From NCBI RefSeq assembly GCF_001006005.1, contig NZ_CP011254.1, forward strand, positions 682,001-746,000: a stretch of 64,000 bases of DNA, written 5' to 3'. This stretch comes from Serratia fonticola (GTDB taxonomy: Bacteria > Pseudomonadota > Gammaproteobacteria > Enterobacterales > Enterobacteriaceae). Of this stretch, positions 29,019 through 38,639 are shown piece by piece. Numbering within the stretch: position 1 is the first letter of the stretch; every line of letters begins with the position of its first letter. The notes under the pieces were generated by a model. That model had not been told where the DNA came from, did not search any database, and saw only the letters and a list, made by a program, of their open reading frames with translations. The position numbers and the translations under genes were made by a program.

Positions 29019-29732
29019 ATGAGCACTATCCAACAGAATCTGCAGGATGTCAGGAGCCGCATCGCAGCGGCCGCTCAAGACTGCGCACGCATTCCAGAAG
29101 AAGTGACATTGCTTGCAGTCAGCAAAACCAAACCTGCGGAGGCGATCGCACAAGCCATCGCCGCAGGCCAGCACGCGTTCGGCGAGAATTACGTGCAGGA
29201 AGGGGTAGACAAGATCCAGTATTTTGCCCAGCGGCCGGAAGGGGCTGGATTGGAATGGCACTTTATCGGCCCGCTGCAATCCAATAAAAGCAGGCTGGTG
29301 GCAGAGCACTTTGCCTGGTGCCACACCGTTGACCGCTTGCGTATTGCCCTGCGCCTGAGCGATCAGCGCCCCGCAGAAATGCCGCCATTAAACGTGCTGA
29401 TCCAGATAAATATCAGTGACGAGCAGAGTAAATCTGGCATTGTATTGAGTGAGCTGCCTGCGCTGGCCGAGGCGGTCGCCGCATTGCCTAACCTGTGCTT
29501 GCGTGGGCTGATGGCCATCCCGGCCCCGGAACACGACTATCAGCGCCAGTTGGCAACATTCGGCCAGATGAATGACGCTTTCCAGGAGCTCAAGCTGCGC
29601 TATCCGCAGGTGGATACGCTGTCGATGGGCATGACAGATGATATGCAGGCAGCGATCGCCGCTGGCAGCACGATGGTTCGTATCGGCACCGCAATTTTTG
29701 GCGCCCGTGACTACTCGCACACCACCGTATAA
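29019..29732 (+). CDS. yggS: YggS/PLPBP pyridoxal 5'-phosphate homeostasis protein
   Basis: 237 residues, alanine-racemase-like TIM barrel binding PLP. Landmarks: LLAVSKTKPAEAI with the PLP lysine, FGENYVQEGVDKI, EWHFIGPLQSNKSR, VLIQINISDEQSKSGI, LRGLMAIPAP and LSMGMTDDMQAAIAAGSTMVRIG with phosphate-binding residues. It buffers PLP and affects amino acid balance. Followed 10 bp later by proC. Confidence 0.95.
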   Translation: MSTIQQNLQDVRSRIAAAAQDCARIPEEVTLLAVSKTKPAEAIAQAIAAGQHAFGENYVQEGVDKIQYFAQRPEGAGLEWHFIGPLQSNKSRLVAEHFAWCHTVDRLRIALRLSDQRPAEMPPLNVLIQINISDEQSKSGIVLSELPALAEAVAALPNLCLRGLMAIPAPEHDYQRQLATFGQMNDAFQELKLRYPQVDTLSMGMTDDMQAAIAAGSTMVRIGTAIFGARDYSHTTV

Positions 29733-29742
29733 CGAGGATTGG

Positions 29743-30564
29743 ATGCAACATCGCAAAATTACCTTTATTGGTGCCGGTAATATGGCTCGCGCTATCATTG
29801 CTGGCCTGGTCGCCGGTGGCTATCCGGCAACGGCCATCAGCGTTTGTGCGCCGTCGGCAAAAAACCGTGACGCCCTGGCCGCCGAATATGGCATCAACAG
29901 CAGCGCAGACAACATCAGCTGTGCACAACAGGCCGACGTCGTGGTCCTGGCAGTGAAACCGCAAATGATGGCGCAGGTTTGCTTACCTTTACAGGAACAG
30001 GTCGATTTCTCCGGTAAACTGGTGCTGTCGATCGCCGCCGGTATTCTGGTGAGCCGTTTCTATCAAATGCTCGGCGAAGGCTTGAATATCGTGCGCATCA
30101 TGCCCAATACCCCTTCATTGGTCGGTAAAGGAATGAGCGGGCTGTATGCTCCCGAGCAGGTTAGCCAACAGGATCGTGATTACACCAGCGATCTGATGAG
30201 CTCGGTGGGTAAAGTCTGCTGGGTTGATGACGAAAACGGTATCAATGGCGTGATCGCCGCCGCAGGCAGTGCACCGGCCTATTTCTTCCTGTTTATGGAT
30301 GCCATGCAACAGGAAGCCGAACGTATGGGATTCAGCAGCCAGGCCGCTCGCGATCTGGTGCAGCAAGCCGCTATCGGTGCTGCGGCATTAGCCGCCGCCA
30401 ACCCGGAGATCTCGCTAACCACGCTACGTGAGCAGGTGACCTCCAAAGGGGGCACCACAGCCGAGGCGTTGCGGGTATTCAACGAACAGCGGTTGCCAGA
30501 GACCGTTGCCAAAGCCATGCAGGCCGCCGTTTCCCGTGCGCAGGAAATGGAAAAATCATTTTAA
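29743..30564 (+). CDS. proC: Pyrroline-5-carboxylate reductase
   Basis: 273 residues, last step of proline synthesis (NADPH-dependent). N-terminal Rossmann motif ITFIGAGNMARAIIAGL, then VVLAVKPQMM, VRIMPNTPSLVGKG and the C-terminal VTSKGGTTAEALRVF signature. ATG 29743 has ACGAGG upstream and gives the family N-terminus; the open frame upstream belongs to another reading of yggS. The position between yggS and yggT is the Serratia/Yersinia arrangement; E. coli has proC elsewhere. Confidence 0.96.
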   Translation: MQHRKITFIGAGNMARAIIAGLVAGGYPATAISVCAPSAKNRDALAAEYGINSSADNISCAQQADVVVLAVKPQMMAQVCLPLQEQVDFSGKLVLSIAAGILVSRFYQMLGEGLNIVRIMPNTPSLVGKGMSGLYAPEQVSQQDRDYTSDLMSSVGKVCWVDDENGINGVIAAAGSAPAYFFLFMDAMQQEAERMGFSSQAARDLVQQAAIGAAALAAANPEISLTTLREQVTSKGGTTAEALRVFNEQRLPETVAKAMQAAVSRAQEMEKSF

Positions 30565-30646
30565 CTATGCCCGATGAGTTTCAGGCCGCCACGGTGGTCT
30601 GATAACCAAGGGGATAACCCAGAAGTTAAGGAGAAGGGTAACTTAC

Positions 30647-31201
30647 ATGCTAACGCTGACTTTCCTGGTCAAAACCGTCGTTGATATTTACGTGATGGTG
30701 CTGCTGTTGCGCATCTGGATGCAACTGACGCGCACTGACTTTTATAACCCGTTTTCGCAGTTTGTGGTGAAAATCACCCAGCCGATCGTCGGCCCTCTGC
30801 GCCGCATCGTTCCTTCGATGGGGCCGGTAGATAGCGCCTCATTACTGTTGGCGTTCCTGCTGATGACCATCAAATATCCGCTACTGCTGCTGATCCAGAG
30901 CGGTACCCTGTCACTCAGCCTGTACAACTTGCTGTTTGGCCTGATTTCTCTAATCAAATCCGTCGGCTACCTGATCTTCTGGGTGATGATCATTCGCGCC
31001 TTGATGAGTTGGATCAGCCAGGGCCGCAGCCCGATTGACTATGTGATGTTCCAGCTTACCGAGCCGTTGATGGCCCCTATCCGTCGCGTGATCCCGGCGA
31101 TGGGCGGTATTGATTTCTCCGCGATGGTGGTGATCCTGATCCTGTATCTGATCAACTACCTGGGGATGGATCTGTTTGGCGAGCTCTGGTTCCTGCTGTG
31201 A
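30647..31201 (+). CDS. yggT: YggT family integral membrane protein
   Basis: 184 residues made of two repeated YGGT units, each with paired hydrophobic helices and a conserved [25 protein letters not shown] (first) or [20 protein letters not shown] (second) segment. Inner-membrane protein; reported links are to osmotic shock tolerance and division. AAGGAG lies a little upstream of ATG 30647. Its TGA overlaps the GTG start of yggU. Confidence 0.93.
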   Translation: MLTLTFLVKTVVDIYVMVLLLRIWMQLTRTDFYNPFSQFVVKITQPIVGPLRRIVPSMGPVDSASLLLAFLLMTIKYPLLLLIQSGTLSLSLYNLLFGLISLIKSVGYLIFWVMIIRALMSWISQGRSPIDYVMFQLTEPLMAPIRRVIPAMGGIDFSAMVVILILYLINYLGMDLFGELWFLL

Positions 31202-31488
31202 GTGCAGTTACCCCGCAACTGGACGGGCTGGTGGTCAGGCTATATATTCAGCCCAAAGCCAGCCGCGATCAGATTATTGGCCTGCATGGCGACGAGATAA
31301 AAGTCGCCATCACCGCACCGCCGGTTGATGGCCAGGCCAATGCCCATCTCATCAAGTTTATCGCCAAGCAGTTCAAGGTGGCGAAAAGCAACGTGATCAT
31401 CGAGAAAGGCGAACTAGGGCGGCACAAGCAATTGCGCATCCTCAACCCGCAACAGATCCCTGAGGCCATCGCGGCGCTCATCGAATAA
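31198..31488 (+). CDS. yggU: YggU family protein (DUF167)
   Basis: 96-residue conserved protein of unknown role. Family signature: [19 protein letters not shown], then [20 protein letters not shown] and [11 protein letters not shown]. Starts with GTG inside the yggT stop (GTGA), so it is translationally coupled. rdgB follows 16 bp later. Confidence 0.93.
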   Translation: MSAVTPQLDGLVVRLYIQPKASRDQIIGLHGDEIKVAITAPPVDGQANAHLIKFIAKQFKVAKSNVIIEKGELGRHKQLRILNPQQIPEAIAALIE

Positions 31489-31504
31489 TTTCAAGGTATC
31501 TAAT

Positions 31505-32101
31505 ATGCAAAAAATCGTTCTTGCCACCGGCAACCCCGGCAAAGTGCGTGAACTCGCCGAACTGCTGGCCGATTTCGGCTTTGACGTGGTAGCGCAAACC
31601 GAGCTTGGCGTAGACTCCGCCGAAGAAACCGGCCTGACGTTTATTGAAAACGCCATTCTCAAAGCCCGCCATGCCGCGCAGATCACCGGCCTGCCAGCGA
31701 TTGCCGACGACTCTGGCCTGGCAGTCGATGTCTTGGGCGGTGCTCCGGGTATCTACTCTGCCCGCTATGCCGGTTTAGAGGCCAGCGACCAGCAGAATCT
31801 GGACAAGCTGCTGGTGACGCTGAAAGACGTGCCTGAGGGCAAGCGCGGTGCTCAATTCCATTGCGTGCTGGTCTATATGCGTCATGCAGAAGATCCAACT
31901 CCGCTGGTATTCCACGGTTGCTGGAACGGTGAGATTACTTTTGAAGCGGCCGGCGTTGGCGGTTTCGGTTACGATCCGATCTTCTATGTGCCAGAGTTGG
32001 GCTGCACCGCAGCAGAGTTGACGCGGGAAGAGAAAATTGCCATTTCTCACCGTGGCAAGGCGTTGAAGTTGATGTTGGAAGCGATGCGTAATGCCAGCTA
32101 A
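31505..32101 (+). CDS. rdgB: dITP/XTP pyrophosphatase RdgB
   Basis: 198 residues; removes inosine and xanthosine triphosphates from the nucleotide pool. Landmarks: [17 protein letters not shown] (Ser/Thr-Asn-Lys nucleotide-binding start), [35 protein letters not shown] with catalytic Asp residues, GFGYDPIF, and AISHRGKAL near the end. Its stop lies inside the hemW start (11-bp overlap). Confidence 0.96.
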   Translation: MQKIVLATGNPGKVRELAELLADFGFDVVAQTELGVDSAEETGLTFIENAILKARHAAQITGLPAIADDSGLAVDVLGGAPGIYSARYAGLEASDQQNLDKLLVTLKDVPEGKRGAQFHCVLVYMRHAEDPTPLVFHGCWNGEITFEAAGVGGFGYDPIFYVPELGCTAAELTREEKIAISHRGKALKLMLEAMRNAS

Positions 32102-33242
32102 CAGCGTACAACTGCCACCGCTCAGCCTGTACATCCATATTCCCTGGTGCGTACAAAAGTGCCCGTACTGCGATTTCAACTCGCATGCCTTGAAGGGCGA
32201 AGTGCCGCACCAGGAATATGTCGATCATCTGCTGGCGGATCTGGATGCCGATTTGCCGCTCGCCAGCGGTCGTGCAATCAGCACCATCTTTATCGGTGGG
32301 GGTACGCCGAGCCTGTTGAGTGCCGAAGCCATGCAGGCGCTGCTGGATGGCGTGCGGGCACGCATTCACGTCGCGGATGACGCCGAGATCACCATGGAAG
32401 CCAACCCAGGCACCGTAGAGGCCGATCGCTTCAGTGGCTACCAGCGCGCCGGGGTGAACCGCATCTCGATTGGCGTACAAAGCTTTAGCGCCGAGAAGTT
32501 AACCCGTCTGGGGCGCATTCATGGCCCGGATGAGGCCAAACGCGCGGCGCATCTGGCAACCGGCCTGGGCCTACGCAGTTTCAATCTGGACCTGATGCAT
32601 GGCTTGCCGGATCAGTCACTGGAAGAAGCGCTGGACGATCTGCGCCAGGCTATCGCCCTTAATCCGCCGCATCTGTCCTGGTACCAACTCACCATCGAGC
32701 CAAATACCCTGTTCAGCTCACGCCCGCCGGTATTACCGGATGATGACGCGCTGTGGAATATCTTTGAACAAGGGCATGAGCTGTTGAGTGCCGCCGGTTA
32801 TCAGCAGTACGAAACCTCGGCCTACGCCAAACCGGGTTATCAGTGTCAGCACAACCTCAACTACTGGCGCTTTGGCGACTATCTGGGGATTGGTTGTGGC
32901 GCACACGGCAAGCTGACCTTTGCCGATGGTCGCATTCTGCGCACCGCCAAAACCAAGCATCCGCGCGGCTTTATGCGGGGTGACTATCGGGACAAGCTGC
33001 ATGAAGTCGAGGCGCACGATCGGCCATTCGAGTTCTTTATGAACCGTTTCCGCCTGCTGGAAGCTGCGCCACGCGCCGAGTTCGCCCAATATACCGGGCT
33101 GGATGAGAGTGTGATCCGCGCGCCATTGGACGAAGCATTGGCTAAAGGCTATCTGCTAGAGACGCCAGAGTATTGGCAGATCACCGAGCATGGCAAACTG
33201 TTCCTTAATTCGCTGTTGGAACTGTTCTTGCCGGAAGAATAA
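32091..33242 (+). CDS. hemW: HemW radical SAM haem chaperone
   Basis: 383 residues. The radical SAM cluster motif is [14 protein letters not shown] near residue 20 (CX3CX2C); GGGTPSLL and EANPGTVE follow. The [21 protein letters not shown] segment is typical of HemW and its relative HemN. HemW binds haem and delivers it to acceptor enzymes; it lacks the extra HemN features needed for coproporphyrinogen oxidation. ATG 32091 overlaps rdgB by 11 bp. Confidence 0.94.
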   Translation: MPANSVQLPPLSLYIHIPWCVQKCPYCDFNSHALKGEVPHQEYVDHLLADLDADLPLASGRAISTIFIGGGTPSLLSAEAMQALLDGVRARIHVADDAEITMEANPGTVEADRFSGYQRAGVNRISIGVQSFSAEKLTRLGRIHGPDEAKRAAHLATGLGLRSFNLDLMHGLPDQSLEEALDDLRQAIALNPPHLSWYQLTIEPNTLFSSRPPVLPDDDALWNIFEQGHELLSAAGYQQYETSAYAKPGYQCQHNLNYWRFGDYLGIGCGAHGKLTFADGRILRTAKTKHPRGFMRGDYRDKLHEVEAHDRPFEFFMNRFRLLEAAPRAEFAQYTGLDESVIRAPLDEALAKGYLLETPEYWQITEHGKLFLNSLLELFLPEE

Positions 33243-33249
33243 CTAACCT

Positions 33250-33274
33250 GTAGGGGGCGCCGCATGCTGCGCCC
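33250..33274 (-). repeat. Palindromic dispersed repeat, copy 2
   Basis: Read on the minus strand: GGGCGCAGCATGCGGCGCC then CCCTAC. It matches the copy at 14580-14603 except for one substitution and one extra C. It starts 8 bp after the hemW stop. Confidence 0.75.
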
Positions 33275-33320
33275 GTTTAGCTAATCAATGCGGTTCGCTG
33301 CCACACGCTTCCCTGGCAAA

Positions 33321-33367
33321 AAAAAAGTTCCGTCGAGTTAAGAGTGCAACTCTTAAAACAACGGAAC
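33321..33367. terminator. Bidirectional terminator between convergent hemW and yggN
   Basis: A nested hairpin: outer GTTCCGT (33327-33333) / ACGGAAC (33361-33367) and inner TTAAGAGT / ACTCTTAA around a 3-nt loop. A run of A on the left gives a T-run for yggN, transcribed on the minus strand. hemW comes from the other side. Confidence 0.85.
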
Positions 33368-33383
33368 CTGTTAACGTCAAACC

Positions 33384-34100
33384 TTAGTTCAGCGCCTTAA
33401 CCAGATCCTTACGCTGGGTTTCCAGAGCCGTTACGCGCTTACACACGTCGCGACCAAAGTTCTGGAAGTCCTGCTCCTGATTATTCCATTCGTTCTTGAT
33501 GGCCTGCTGTAGCCCACCCAGGTTGCCCATAATCGCCTGCAACGGGTTGCCATTGCTGTTGGCGACCTGCTTGACGCCCATTTCGTTCAGGCTGTCCTGC
33601 AATACACCGCCCATGCTCTGCTGCACGATATTGCGGCCATCCTGCTCCACCTGAGCGATCGCCTTGTGGTGGAACGTGAGGCCGTCGCTGCGGTGTTCAA
33701 TAATACGGTTCATCTGCTGCTTCAACTGATCGTTGAGCGTGGTCAGGCGGTTGCGTACGTTACTGTCTGTGCCCAACTCCTGAACGATGACTTTATCCAG
33801 CGCTACCCGCGCCTTTTCCAGATGCTGCTGCGCACCCTGATCGATCCAGGGTAAGTCTTTACGCAATGCGTTCTGGTAGCTGAACGCCTTCTGGCGCTGG
33901 CTATCGTTGAGGCTCAATGCTTTGCCATCACGAGTGACATCGCCGTCGGCGGTGATTTGCAGGTTACCGCTGGCACCTACCACCTGTACGGTCTGTGGGC
34001 TGATAATCACGTCGTCCTGTGGCCTGACGCTGCACTGGTACTCGGCATGCGCCTGTGAAGCCGTTAACAACAGCAAGGCCAATCCGGTTCTCTTTAACAT
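33384..34100 (-). CDS. yggN: YggN family DUF2884 secreted protein
   Basis: 238 residues with a signal peptide (LALLLLTASQAHA). No known function. It contains YQCSVRPQDDVIISPQTVQV near the start of the mature part, a helical middle and two late cysteines fewer than most disulfide-rich proteins (C23 and C226 or so). GGAGAAACT precedes ATG 34100. It lies 40 bp downstream of glsB on the same strand and may be co-transcribed with it. Confidence 0.88.
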   Translation of the reverse strand: MLKRTGLALLLLTASQAHAEYQCSVRPQDDVIISPQTVQVVGASGNLQITADGDVTRDGKALSLNDSQRQKAFSYQNALRKDLPWIDQGAQQHLEKARVALDKVIVQELGTDSNVRNRLTTLNDQLKQQMNRIIEHRSDGLTFHHKAIAQVEQDGRNIVQQSMGGVLQDSLNEMGVKQVANSNGNPLQAIMGNLGGLQQAIKNEWNNQEQDFQNFGRDVCKRVTALETQRKDLVKALN

Positions 34101-34140
34101 AGTTTCTCCTGACTCCCTTCCAACCGCATGTGCGATGGAG

Positions 34141-35073
34141 TTAAAAAATCGAACGGCTAATGCGTTGAGACAACAGTTCTAGTGCAGCAGTTCCCGCCAA
34201 TGAGTTACCGGATGCATCCAGCTCCGGCGACCAGACGACAATCGACAGTTCATCAGGGACGATGGCGATGATACCGCCGCCCACTCCAGACTTGCCCGGC
34301 ATGCCAACCCGATAGGCAAACTCGCCTGCGCCATCATACATACCGCTGGTCATCATCAAGGCGTTAATCTGCCGGGCTTGCAAGGGGCTGATCACCTCTT
34401 CGCCATCAAGCGTCCGGCCCTGGTTAGCCAGGTAGACAAAGCTGCGTGCCAGCTCAATGCAGCTCATACGTAACGCACAGTAGTGAAAATAGGTTTGCAG
34501 CACGGTCAGCACATCATTGTCGAAGTTACCGAACGACTTCATCAGATAGGCAATGGCGGCATTGCGGTCGGAATGCTCAAATTCAGAGCGCGCCACGCGG
34601 GTGTCATAGGATAGGTCATCAACGCCTGCCAACTGGCGCACCACTTCCAGCATCCGCTGCTTGGGAGCACTAAGCCGGGTTTGCAGCATATCGCATACCA
34701 CCAGCGCTCCGGGGTTGATAAACGGATTGCGCGGTTTGCCCTGCTCCATCTCCAACTGCAGCAACGAATTAAACGGCAGGCCAGAGGGCTCTTTCCCCAC
34801 CCGCTGCCAGATTTCACCTTCCTGATAACGCGTTAGCGCCAGCGTCAGGCTCAATACCTTGGAGATCGACTGGATCGAAAAGCGCTCCGTCGCGTCCCCG
34901 GCCTGAAACAGCTCACCGTCAACGGTACAGACGGCGATCGCCAGCCGATCGGCGGCGACTTCTGCCAAAGCGGGAATATAGTCTGCAACCTTACCTTGCC
35001 CAATCAACGGGCGTACCTGTTGCAGGATCTCTTCCAGCAACGCGTTATCTAATGTTGTTACCACCGCGCTCAC
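34141..35073 (-). CDS. glsB: Glutaminase B
   Basis: 310 residues, serine-dependent beta-lactamase-like enzyme that hydrolyses glutamine to glutamate and ammonia. Landmarks: [16 protein letters not shown] with the catalytic Sxx[33 protein letters not shown], and the late [17 protein letters not shown]. It starts with GTG at 35073 (GGAG is close). E. coli GlsB (YneH) is 308 residues. The yggN-glsB-yggL grouping is typical of Serratia and Yersinia. Confidence 0.94.
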   Translation of the reverse strand: MSAVVTTLDNALLEEILQQVRPLIGQGKVADYIPALAEVAADRLAIAVCTVDGELFQAGDATERFSIQSISKVLSLTLALTRYQEGEIWQRVGKEPSGLPFNSLLQLEMEQGKPRNPFINPGALVVCDMLQTRLSAPKQRMLEVVRQLAGVDDLSYDTRVARSEFEHSDRNAAIAYLMKSFGNFDNDVLTVLQTYFHYCALRMSCIELARSFVYLANQGRTLDGEEVISPLQARQINALMMTSGMYDGAGEFAYRVGMPGKSGVGGGIIAIVPDELSIVVWSPELDASGNSLAGTAALELLSQRISRSIF

Positions 35074-35101
35074 TACTCCAGAAAGGACACCAGATAAAAC
35101 A

Positions 35102-35122
35102 AAGGTGCCATTAAGGCACCTT
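35102..35122 (-). terminator. Terminator between yggL and glsB
   Basis: AAGGTGCC / GGCACCTT with a 5-nt loop; on the minus strand it is followed by TGTTTTATC. It lies 22 bp beyond yggL. Confidence 0.8.
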
Positions 35123-35144
35123 CGGCAATGCTAATCGGACGGGA

Positions 35145-35471
35145 TCAATCCCACCAGATGTCGAACAGATCGCTGGTTTTCACATCGTTCAGCTTACGTG
35201 CTTCCAGCCAGTTTTTGATCAGCTCACGGTGTTCGTCGGTGCAATGGCCAATCGTCTGCAGGCAGATCAAACCTTCCCACTGCAGATAGCCACTGCCGTC
35301 AAACGCCAGGCCGTTCGGCTCGATCACTTCCTCGATAAACGCGTCCAGGGTGCTGTCGATATCTTCAACGGCGGTCCCTTCAGCAAAACGCCAGGCTACA
35401 GAGAAGCCTAGTTCCTGAAACTCTTCGATATGCAACTTTTTACGTAAACGACGACTACGGTTCTTAGCCAT
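35145..35471 (-). CDS. yggL: YggL family protein (DUF469, 50S ribosome-binding)
   Basis: 108 residues. Begins MAKNRSRRLRKKLHIEEFQE and contains EVIEPNGLAFDGSGYLQWEG, diagnostic of the family, which binds the large ribosomal subunit. Normally yggL lies next to trmB and mutY. Here those genes are absent and accessory DNA begins about 300 bp upstream. Confidence 0.93.
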   Translation of the reverse strand: MAKNRSRRLRKKLHIEEFQELGFSVAWRFAEGTAVEDIDSTLDAFIEEVIEPNGLAFDGSGYLQWEGLICLQTIGHCTDEHRELIKNWLEARKLNDVKTSDLFDIWWD

Positions 35472-36468
35472 TATTCCATCCTATTTTGATTTTATGGGTT
35501 TTTTAAGCGCTATGACTAAAATCTTAATTTTAACCTACAGTTAATCAACCATATGAATTTAAAGCACTTTTATTTTTTAAGCACTTATCTCGATCATTCT
35601 GTCTATTTTACCCTCTCCAGCCTCAGCTTGCCACTGCCAGGACGCGCTTAGACCATTAGCGTAATTTCGCCTAAATAGCCGTTCTAAAGAGTAGGTCACC
35701 AGAGGGAACTCGGTCTGATTTAAGCGATCTGATCAATCGCTGAATATCCCAAACCACCAACCGGACTGAGGTATGCCGATCATAGCCCCCATACCCCGTA
35801 CCGAACGACATCTAATGCAAAAACTATCCATAAACGCGTGACAAGAACCACACCCGCAGGCTGGGTGCCGTGCTGATGCTGCGGGCAACCGAGTCAGCTT
35901 TGTGGTCAGAACGCTCTGCTGCCCCCGTTCATCAGTGGGTCGATGGATTACTGGTTTACGTTGTACAGTATTGAAGGGCTTCAGTCCCTCCCCGCCAGGC
36001 GCATAAAGCGTGGCATGGAAGGGGCGGAAACTGTTTATGCCATTGAGGCAGCGTATTCACCAGAGATTAACTTTATAATAACCGGGATTAAATGAAGTCA
36101 GAATAGATGCCAATATGAGATCTGTTACGCTAACTTCCGTAAGACTTAAAAGGCAGATAATAATACGCTGTACCACTGCGCAGCGATGTCTGAAACGTAA
36201 GGGTCCACAGGGGCCTTAAATTCGCTGTATGGGCTAGCAAGATAAACTTAACGTCGTGAATTAAATCAAGCCAGAGTGCGACAAATACTTGCCAGATAGC
36301 ATTTACCCTGTGATTGCCAGAATTTCAGTAGCATTAACATATTAAATTTGCGCGCCCCCCAGAAAGTAATGCCCCCTCCAGGCTAAAAATTAAAAAGGAT
36401 GCGGAAACGCTGCATATTTAAGGAGCCATTAGATACGCAACGCCCGCAATCACGGGGAAAATTAACAA
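35472..36468. other. Junction region between core genome and accessory island
   Basis: About 1 kb with no intact gene. The first 300 bp hold the yggL promoter region. A decayed IS630-family transposase fragment lies at 35773-36002. The rest is non-coding and AT-rich toward the fimbrial operon. I looked for tRNA genes and clear direct repeats and saw none. Confidence 0.6.
35773..36002 (+). pseudogene. IS630-family transposase, decayed N-terminal fragment
   Basis: Reading from ATG 35773 gives MPIIAPIPRTERHLMQKL, an in-frame TGA at 35839, then on in the same frame to NRVSFVVRTLCCPRSSVGRW. A one-base deletion at about 35950 shifts the frame, after which WFTLYSIEGLQSLPARR follows. This matches, from memory, the helix-turn-helix N-terminus of IS630-type transposases (MPIIAP.., RTLCCARSSVGRWINWFT, GVEGLKSLPAGR). 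Only about 77 of some 345 codons remain, so it is dead. It marks past transposition at the island edge. Confidence 0.75.
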
Positions 36469-36996
36469 TCAAGCAGATGGAGTAACAATAACCGTATAAG
36501 TACCACTATATATCCCTAAGGGGTAGGACTCGGCTCTGTTTACAGATTCAAAAAGGACTTTTACCCCACCATTTGGGTCAGGAACTTCTGCTAGTCTGGG
36601 ATAGACTGGGATATTACTGTAATCATAATCAGCGTACACCATCCCCCCATCAAGCCGTATCCACTTAACGGCAAGTTGCATGGCATCACCGTTTTGAGAA
36701 AGTAATGATTTTCTCGCTGGCTGAAGTAAACTCAGGGAGACATTTCGGGCATTACCGATAAAAAGAAATGGCGGTGTGGTAGCCGAGAGATACCCTTTAT
36801 TTTCAACCAAACTTAGGTTTATACTGCCGTTAGTAACATCCTTGCCGTTCACGAAAATCTGCACGGCAGTTGAAACCTCGGCCTGAACATTGATGTCTGT
36901 TCGTACTGGCACAATTGCTGCACTCACCTTTACGGAACAGAAAACAGTAAGGGAATAAAAAAATATTTTTGACAGATGCAAAATGACAACCCTCAT
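36469..36996 (-). CDS. CS1-type fimbrial subunit (third pilin paralogue)
   Basis: 175 residues with a signal peptide (to about VKVSA). The mature part (INVQAEVSTAVQIFVNGKDV, then GYLSATTPPFLFIGNARNVSLSLL) aligns in pattern with the two pilins at the other end of the operon (spacing T-x-F/IN-V-x-A-x-V, then a T-T-P-x-L-x-x motif and a C-terminal Y-x-G-x-Y/V-x-x-x-V strand). Likely a minor or terminal subunit of the alpha-type fimbria. Its ATG overlaps the stop of the upstream gene (TAATG). It is the last gene of the operon. Confidence 0.72.
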   Translation of the reverse strand: MRVVILHLSKIFFYSLTVFCSVKVSAAIVPVRTDINVQAEVSTAVQIFVNGKDVTNGSINLSLVENKGYLSATTPPFLFIGNARNVSLSLLQPARKSLLSQNGDAMQLAVKWIRLDGGMVYADYDYSNIPVYPRLAEVPDPNGGVKVLFESVNRAESYPLGIYSGTYTVIVTPSA

Positions 36997-37913
36997 TAAC
37001 TGTCCGGAATAATCACAGCTGTTAAAACATCGGAAAGTTTAGTCCCTGCGGCTATCCCTCCCACCTGTGTTGAAGGCAGTAAGAATTCAATCTGAACGAT
37101 ATCAGATGTTGCTTCGCCAGCGGCAACCACGCCACGATACTCATCGCCTGGAGAAATATTTACGTCATGGATCATAACCTTATATGGCACATGAATATCT
37201 CCCTGTACAGATTTTAATTGATAACTATTATCCTTCATCTGGCTTGACTCAAATTTCAAAATATATGGCTGTGCCAGATTACCAGCATATTGAGTTTTAC
37301 TGATACTCAACATTAACCTTTGTCGAGCATCCCTAAACGCATTAACCTCACCAAGTAATAATGTCGCCTTGTTGAATGATGCCTGTAACGCTGGGGCCGC
37401 TGTGGGCAACAGCGTCAGATCAAGGTAAATATGATGAATGACTGGCCGGTTACCTTCGTTGATGAAAGTAATACTCCCCAATAATATTTTTTGCCCATAC
37501 AATTCCTGAAGATCACTTTTAAATGCTCGCTTATCGACGTTAACTATCTCTGCTTTAACAGCCGGACGTTGCAATTCGGTTGGTCCGGTAATATTTATCG
37601 ACTGACCGCAGCTCATCATCTCAGACGAATGTTTTCCACTTCCTGAGACGGCACTGAAGGAAATATTGACTGACGAAAGTCGACCCAGGCCACTAAGCCG
37701 GTTCCCTTCACAGGTACCATAACCGGCAGGCATAATCTGGATGACTAATGCCTTGCCCGCTGGTTGCGGTTGCGAAACAATATTCGGCGCCATGTCAGTC
37801 ACCGCTCCTTGAGTAATACTCCAGCCACCTGCCGGCAGGGGACGAAGGAGTAACTCATTTGCCAGCGCAGAGTGAATATTAAACATTAGCAATATCATGG
37901 ACAGTAGACGCAT
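36996..37913 (-). CDS. Putative tip/minor subunit of alpha-type fimbria (CfaE/CblD position)
   Basis: 305 residues with a signal peptide (MRLLSMILLMFNIHSALA). Not recognisable as a known protein by motif. It lies where CFA/I-, CS1- and Cbl-type operons keep the tip subunit, after the usher and chaperone. Cysteines at GTCEGN and MSCGQS may form one disulfide. The C-terminal half (YILKFESSQMKDNSY, then YKVMIHDVNISPG and a beta-rich end) could be a pilin-like domain, as in CfaE. It is shorter than CfaE (about 360). Role inferred from position. Confidence 0.6.
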   Translation of the reverse strand: MRLLSMILLMFNIHSALANELLLRPLPAGGWSITQGAVTDMAPNIVSQPQPAGKALVIQIMPAGYGTCEGNRLSGLGRLSSVNISFSAVSGSGKHSSEMMSCGQSINITGPTELQRPAVKAEIVNVDKRAFKSDLQELYGQKILLGSITFINEGNRPVIHHIYLDLTLLPTAAPALQASFNKATLLLGEVNAFRDARQRLMLSISKTQYAGNLAQPYILKFESSQMKDNSYQLKSVQGDIHVPYKVMIHDVNISPGDEYRGVVAAGEATSDIVQIEFLLPSTQVGGIAAGTKLSDVLTAVIIPDS

Positions 37914-37919
37914 AATTAT

Positions 37920-38639
37920 TTATTCCTTTAGCCTACAGTCTTGATATCTGTAAGTGGTTTTATCCATCTCAAAGGCCAGATTATGCTTAACATGCAAGGA
38001 ACGATTGGATGTCGGGTAAACATTAAAGTTTACTTTGTCCTTCCTGCCATCAATGACCAGATTCCTTAACTCACTACGGACATTCCCGGTTGCACTAATT
38101 TCCCAGTTATCACCATTGCAACGAATAGCTACTCCTGTCGTATGTTTACCTTCTGGTAAATAGCGTAATAGCACATCATAGCCGATGGCAAACCGGACTT
38201 TTCCTTTATCTATTTCATGTTCAGGATAGCTGGGGCGAATTCGTAGCCGATACACTTTCTCCACATCTACTGCTTTAAGTGGCATCAATCGTACTTTTCG
38301 CTCTTCACCATATGGCACAACCATCCGTGAAGGAGAATAGATAATTTCAGGGTCCTCCTGAGTCAGCACTTTTTCCAGCCGCTCTTTTTCAAAACCTGGA
38401 TTGATTACGGAGTATAATTCTAGCGTCACAAATTCATATTGCTGACTATCCGAATTTGTATTGGTATCATCAGTAGAAACCTGAAAATTTGACTTTACAG
38501 TTAAATAGTTGTCTCTTGGCGAGTTACTTTTGACTTCTTTAATAATTGGAAATACTTCAATTGCCTTAACTGAATCAACCGAAAGTAGACAAACTGAAAC
38601 GACAACAGAAAGCATTGTAGCACTACGACTTAACCTCAC
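37920..38639 (-). CDS. Periplasmic chaperone of alpha-type fimbria (CfaA/TcfA-like)
   Basis: 239 residues with a signal peptide (VCLLSVDSVKA). Two-domain immunoglobulin-like chaperone; the segment IIYSPSRMVVPYGEERKVRLMPL is typical of the alpha-fimbrial chaperones, which differ from PapD types. Two cysteines (IRCNGDN and QDCRLKE) lie in the second domain. Start: GTG 38639 with GAGAGG 6 bp before it, overlapping the usher by 17 bp; ATG 38615 is a less likely alternative. Confidence 0.75.
   Translation of the reverse strand: MRLSRSATMLSVVVSVCLLSVDSVKAIEVFPIIKEVKSNSPRDNYLTVKSNFQVSTDDTNTNSDSQQYEFVTLELYSVINPGFEKERLEKVLTQEDPEIIYSPSRMVVPYGEERKVRLMPLKAVDVEKVYRLRIRPSYPEHEIDKGKVRFAIGYDVLLRYLPEGKHTTGVAIRCNGDNWEISATGNVRSELRNLVIDGRKDKVNFNVYPTSNRSLHVKHNLAFEMDKTTYRYQDCRLKE

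Noticed and set aside
35940..36094. 50-codon ORF in the junction region (starting MDYWFTLYSIEG)
   Set aside because: Its first part is a shifted-frame piece of the IS630-type transposase and there is no ribosome site; the rest shows no similarity I recognise.
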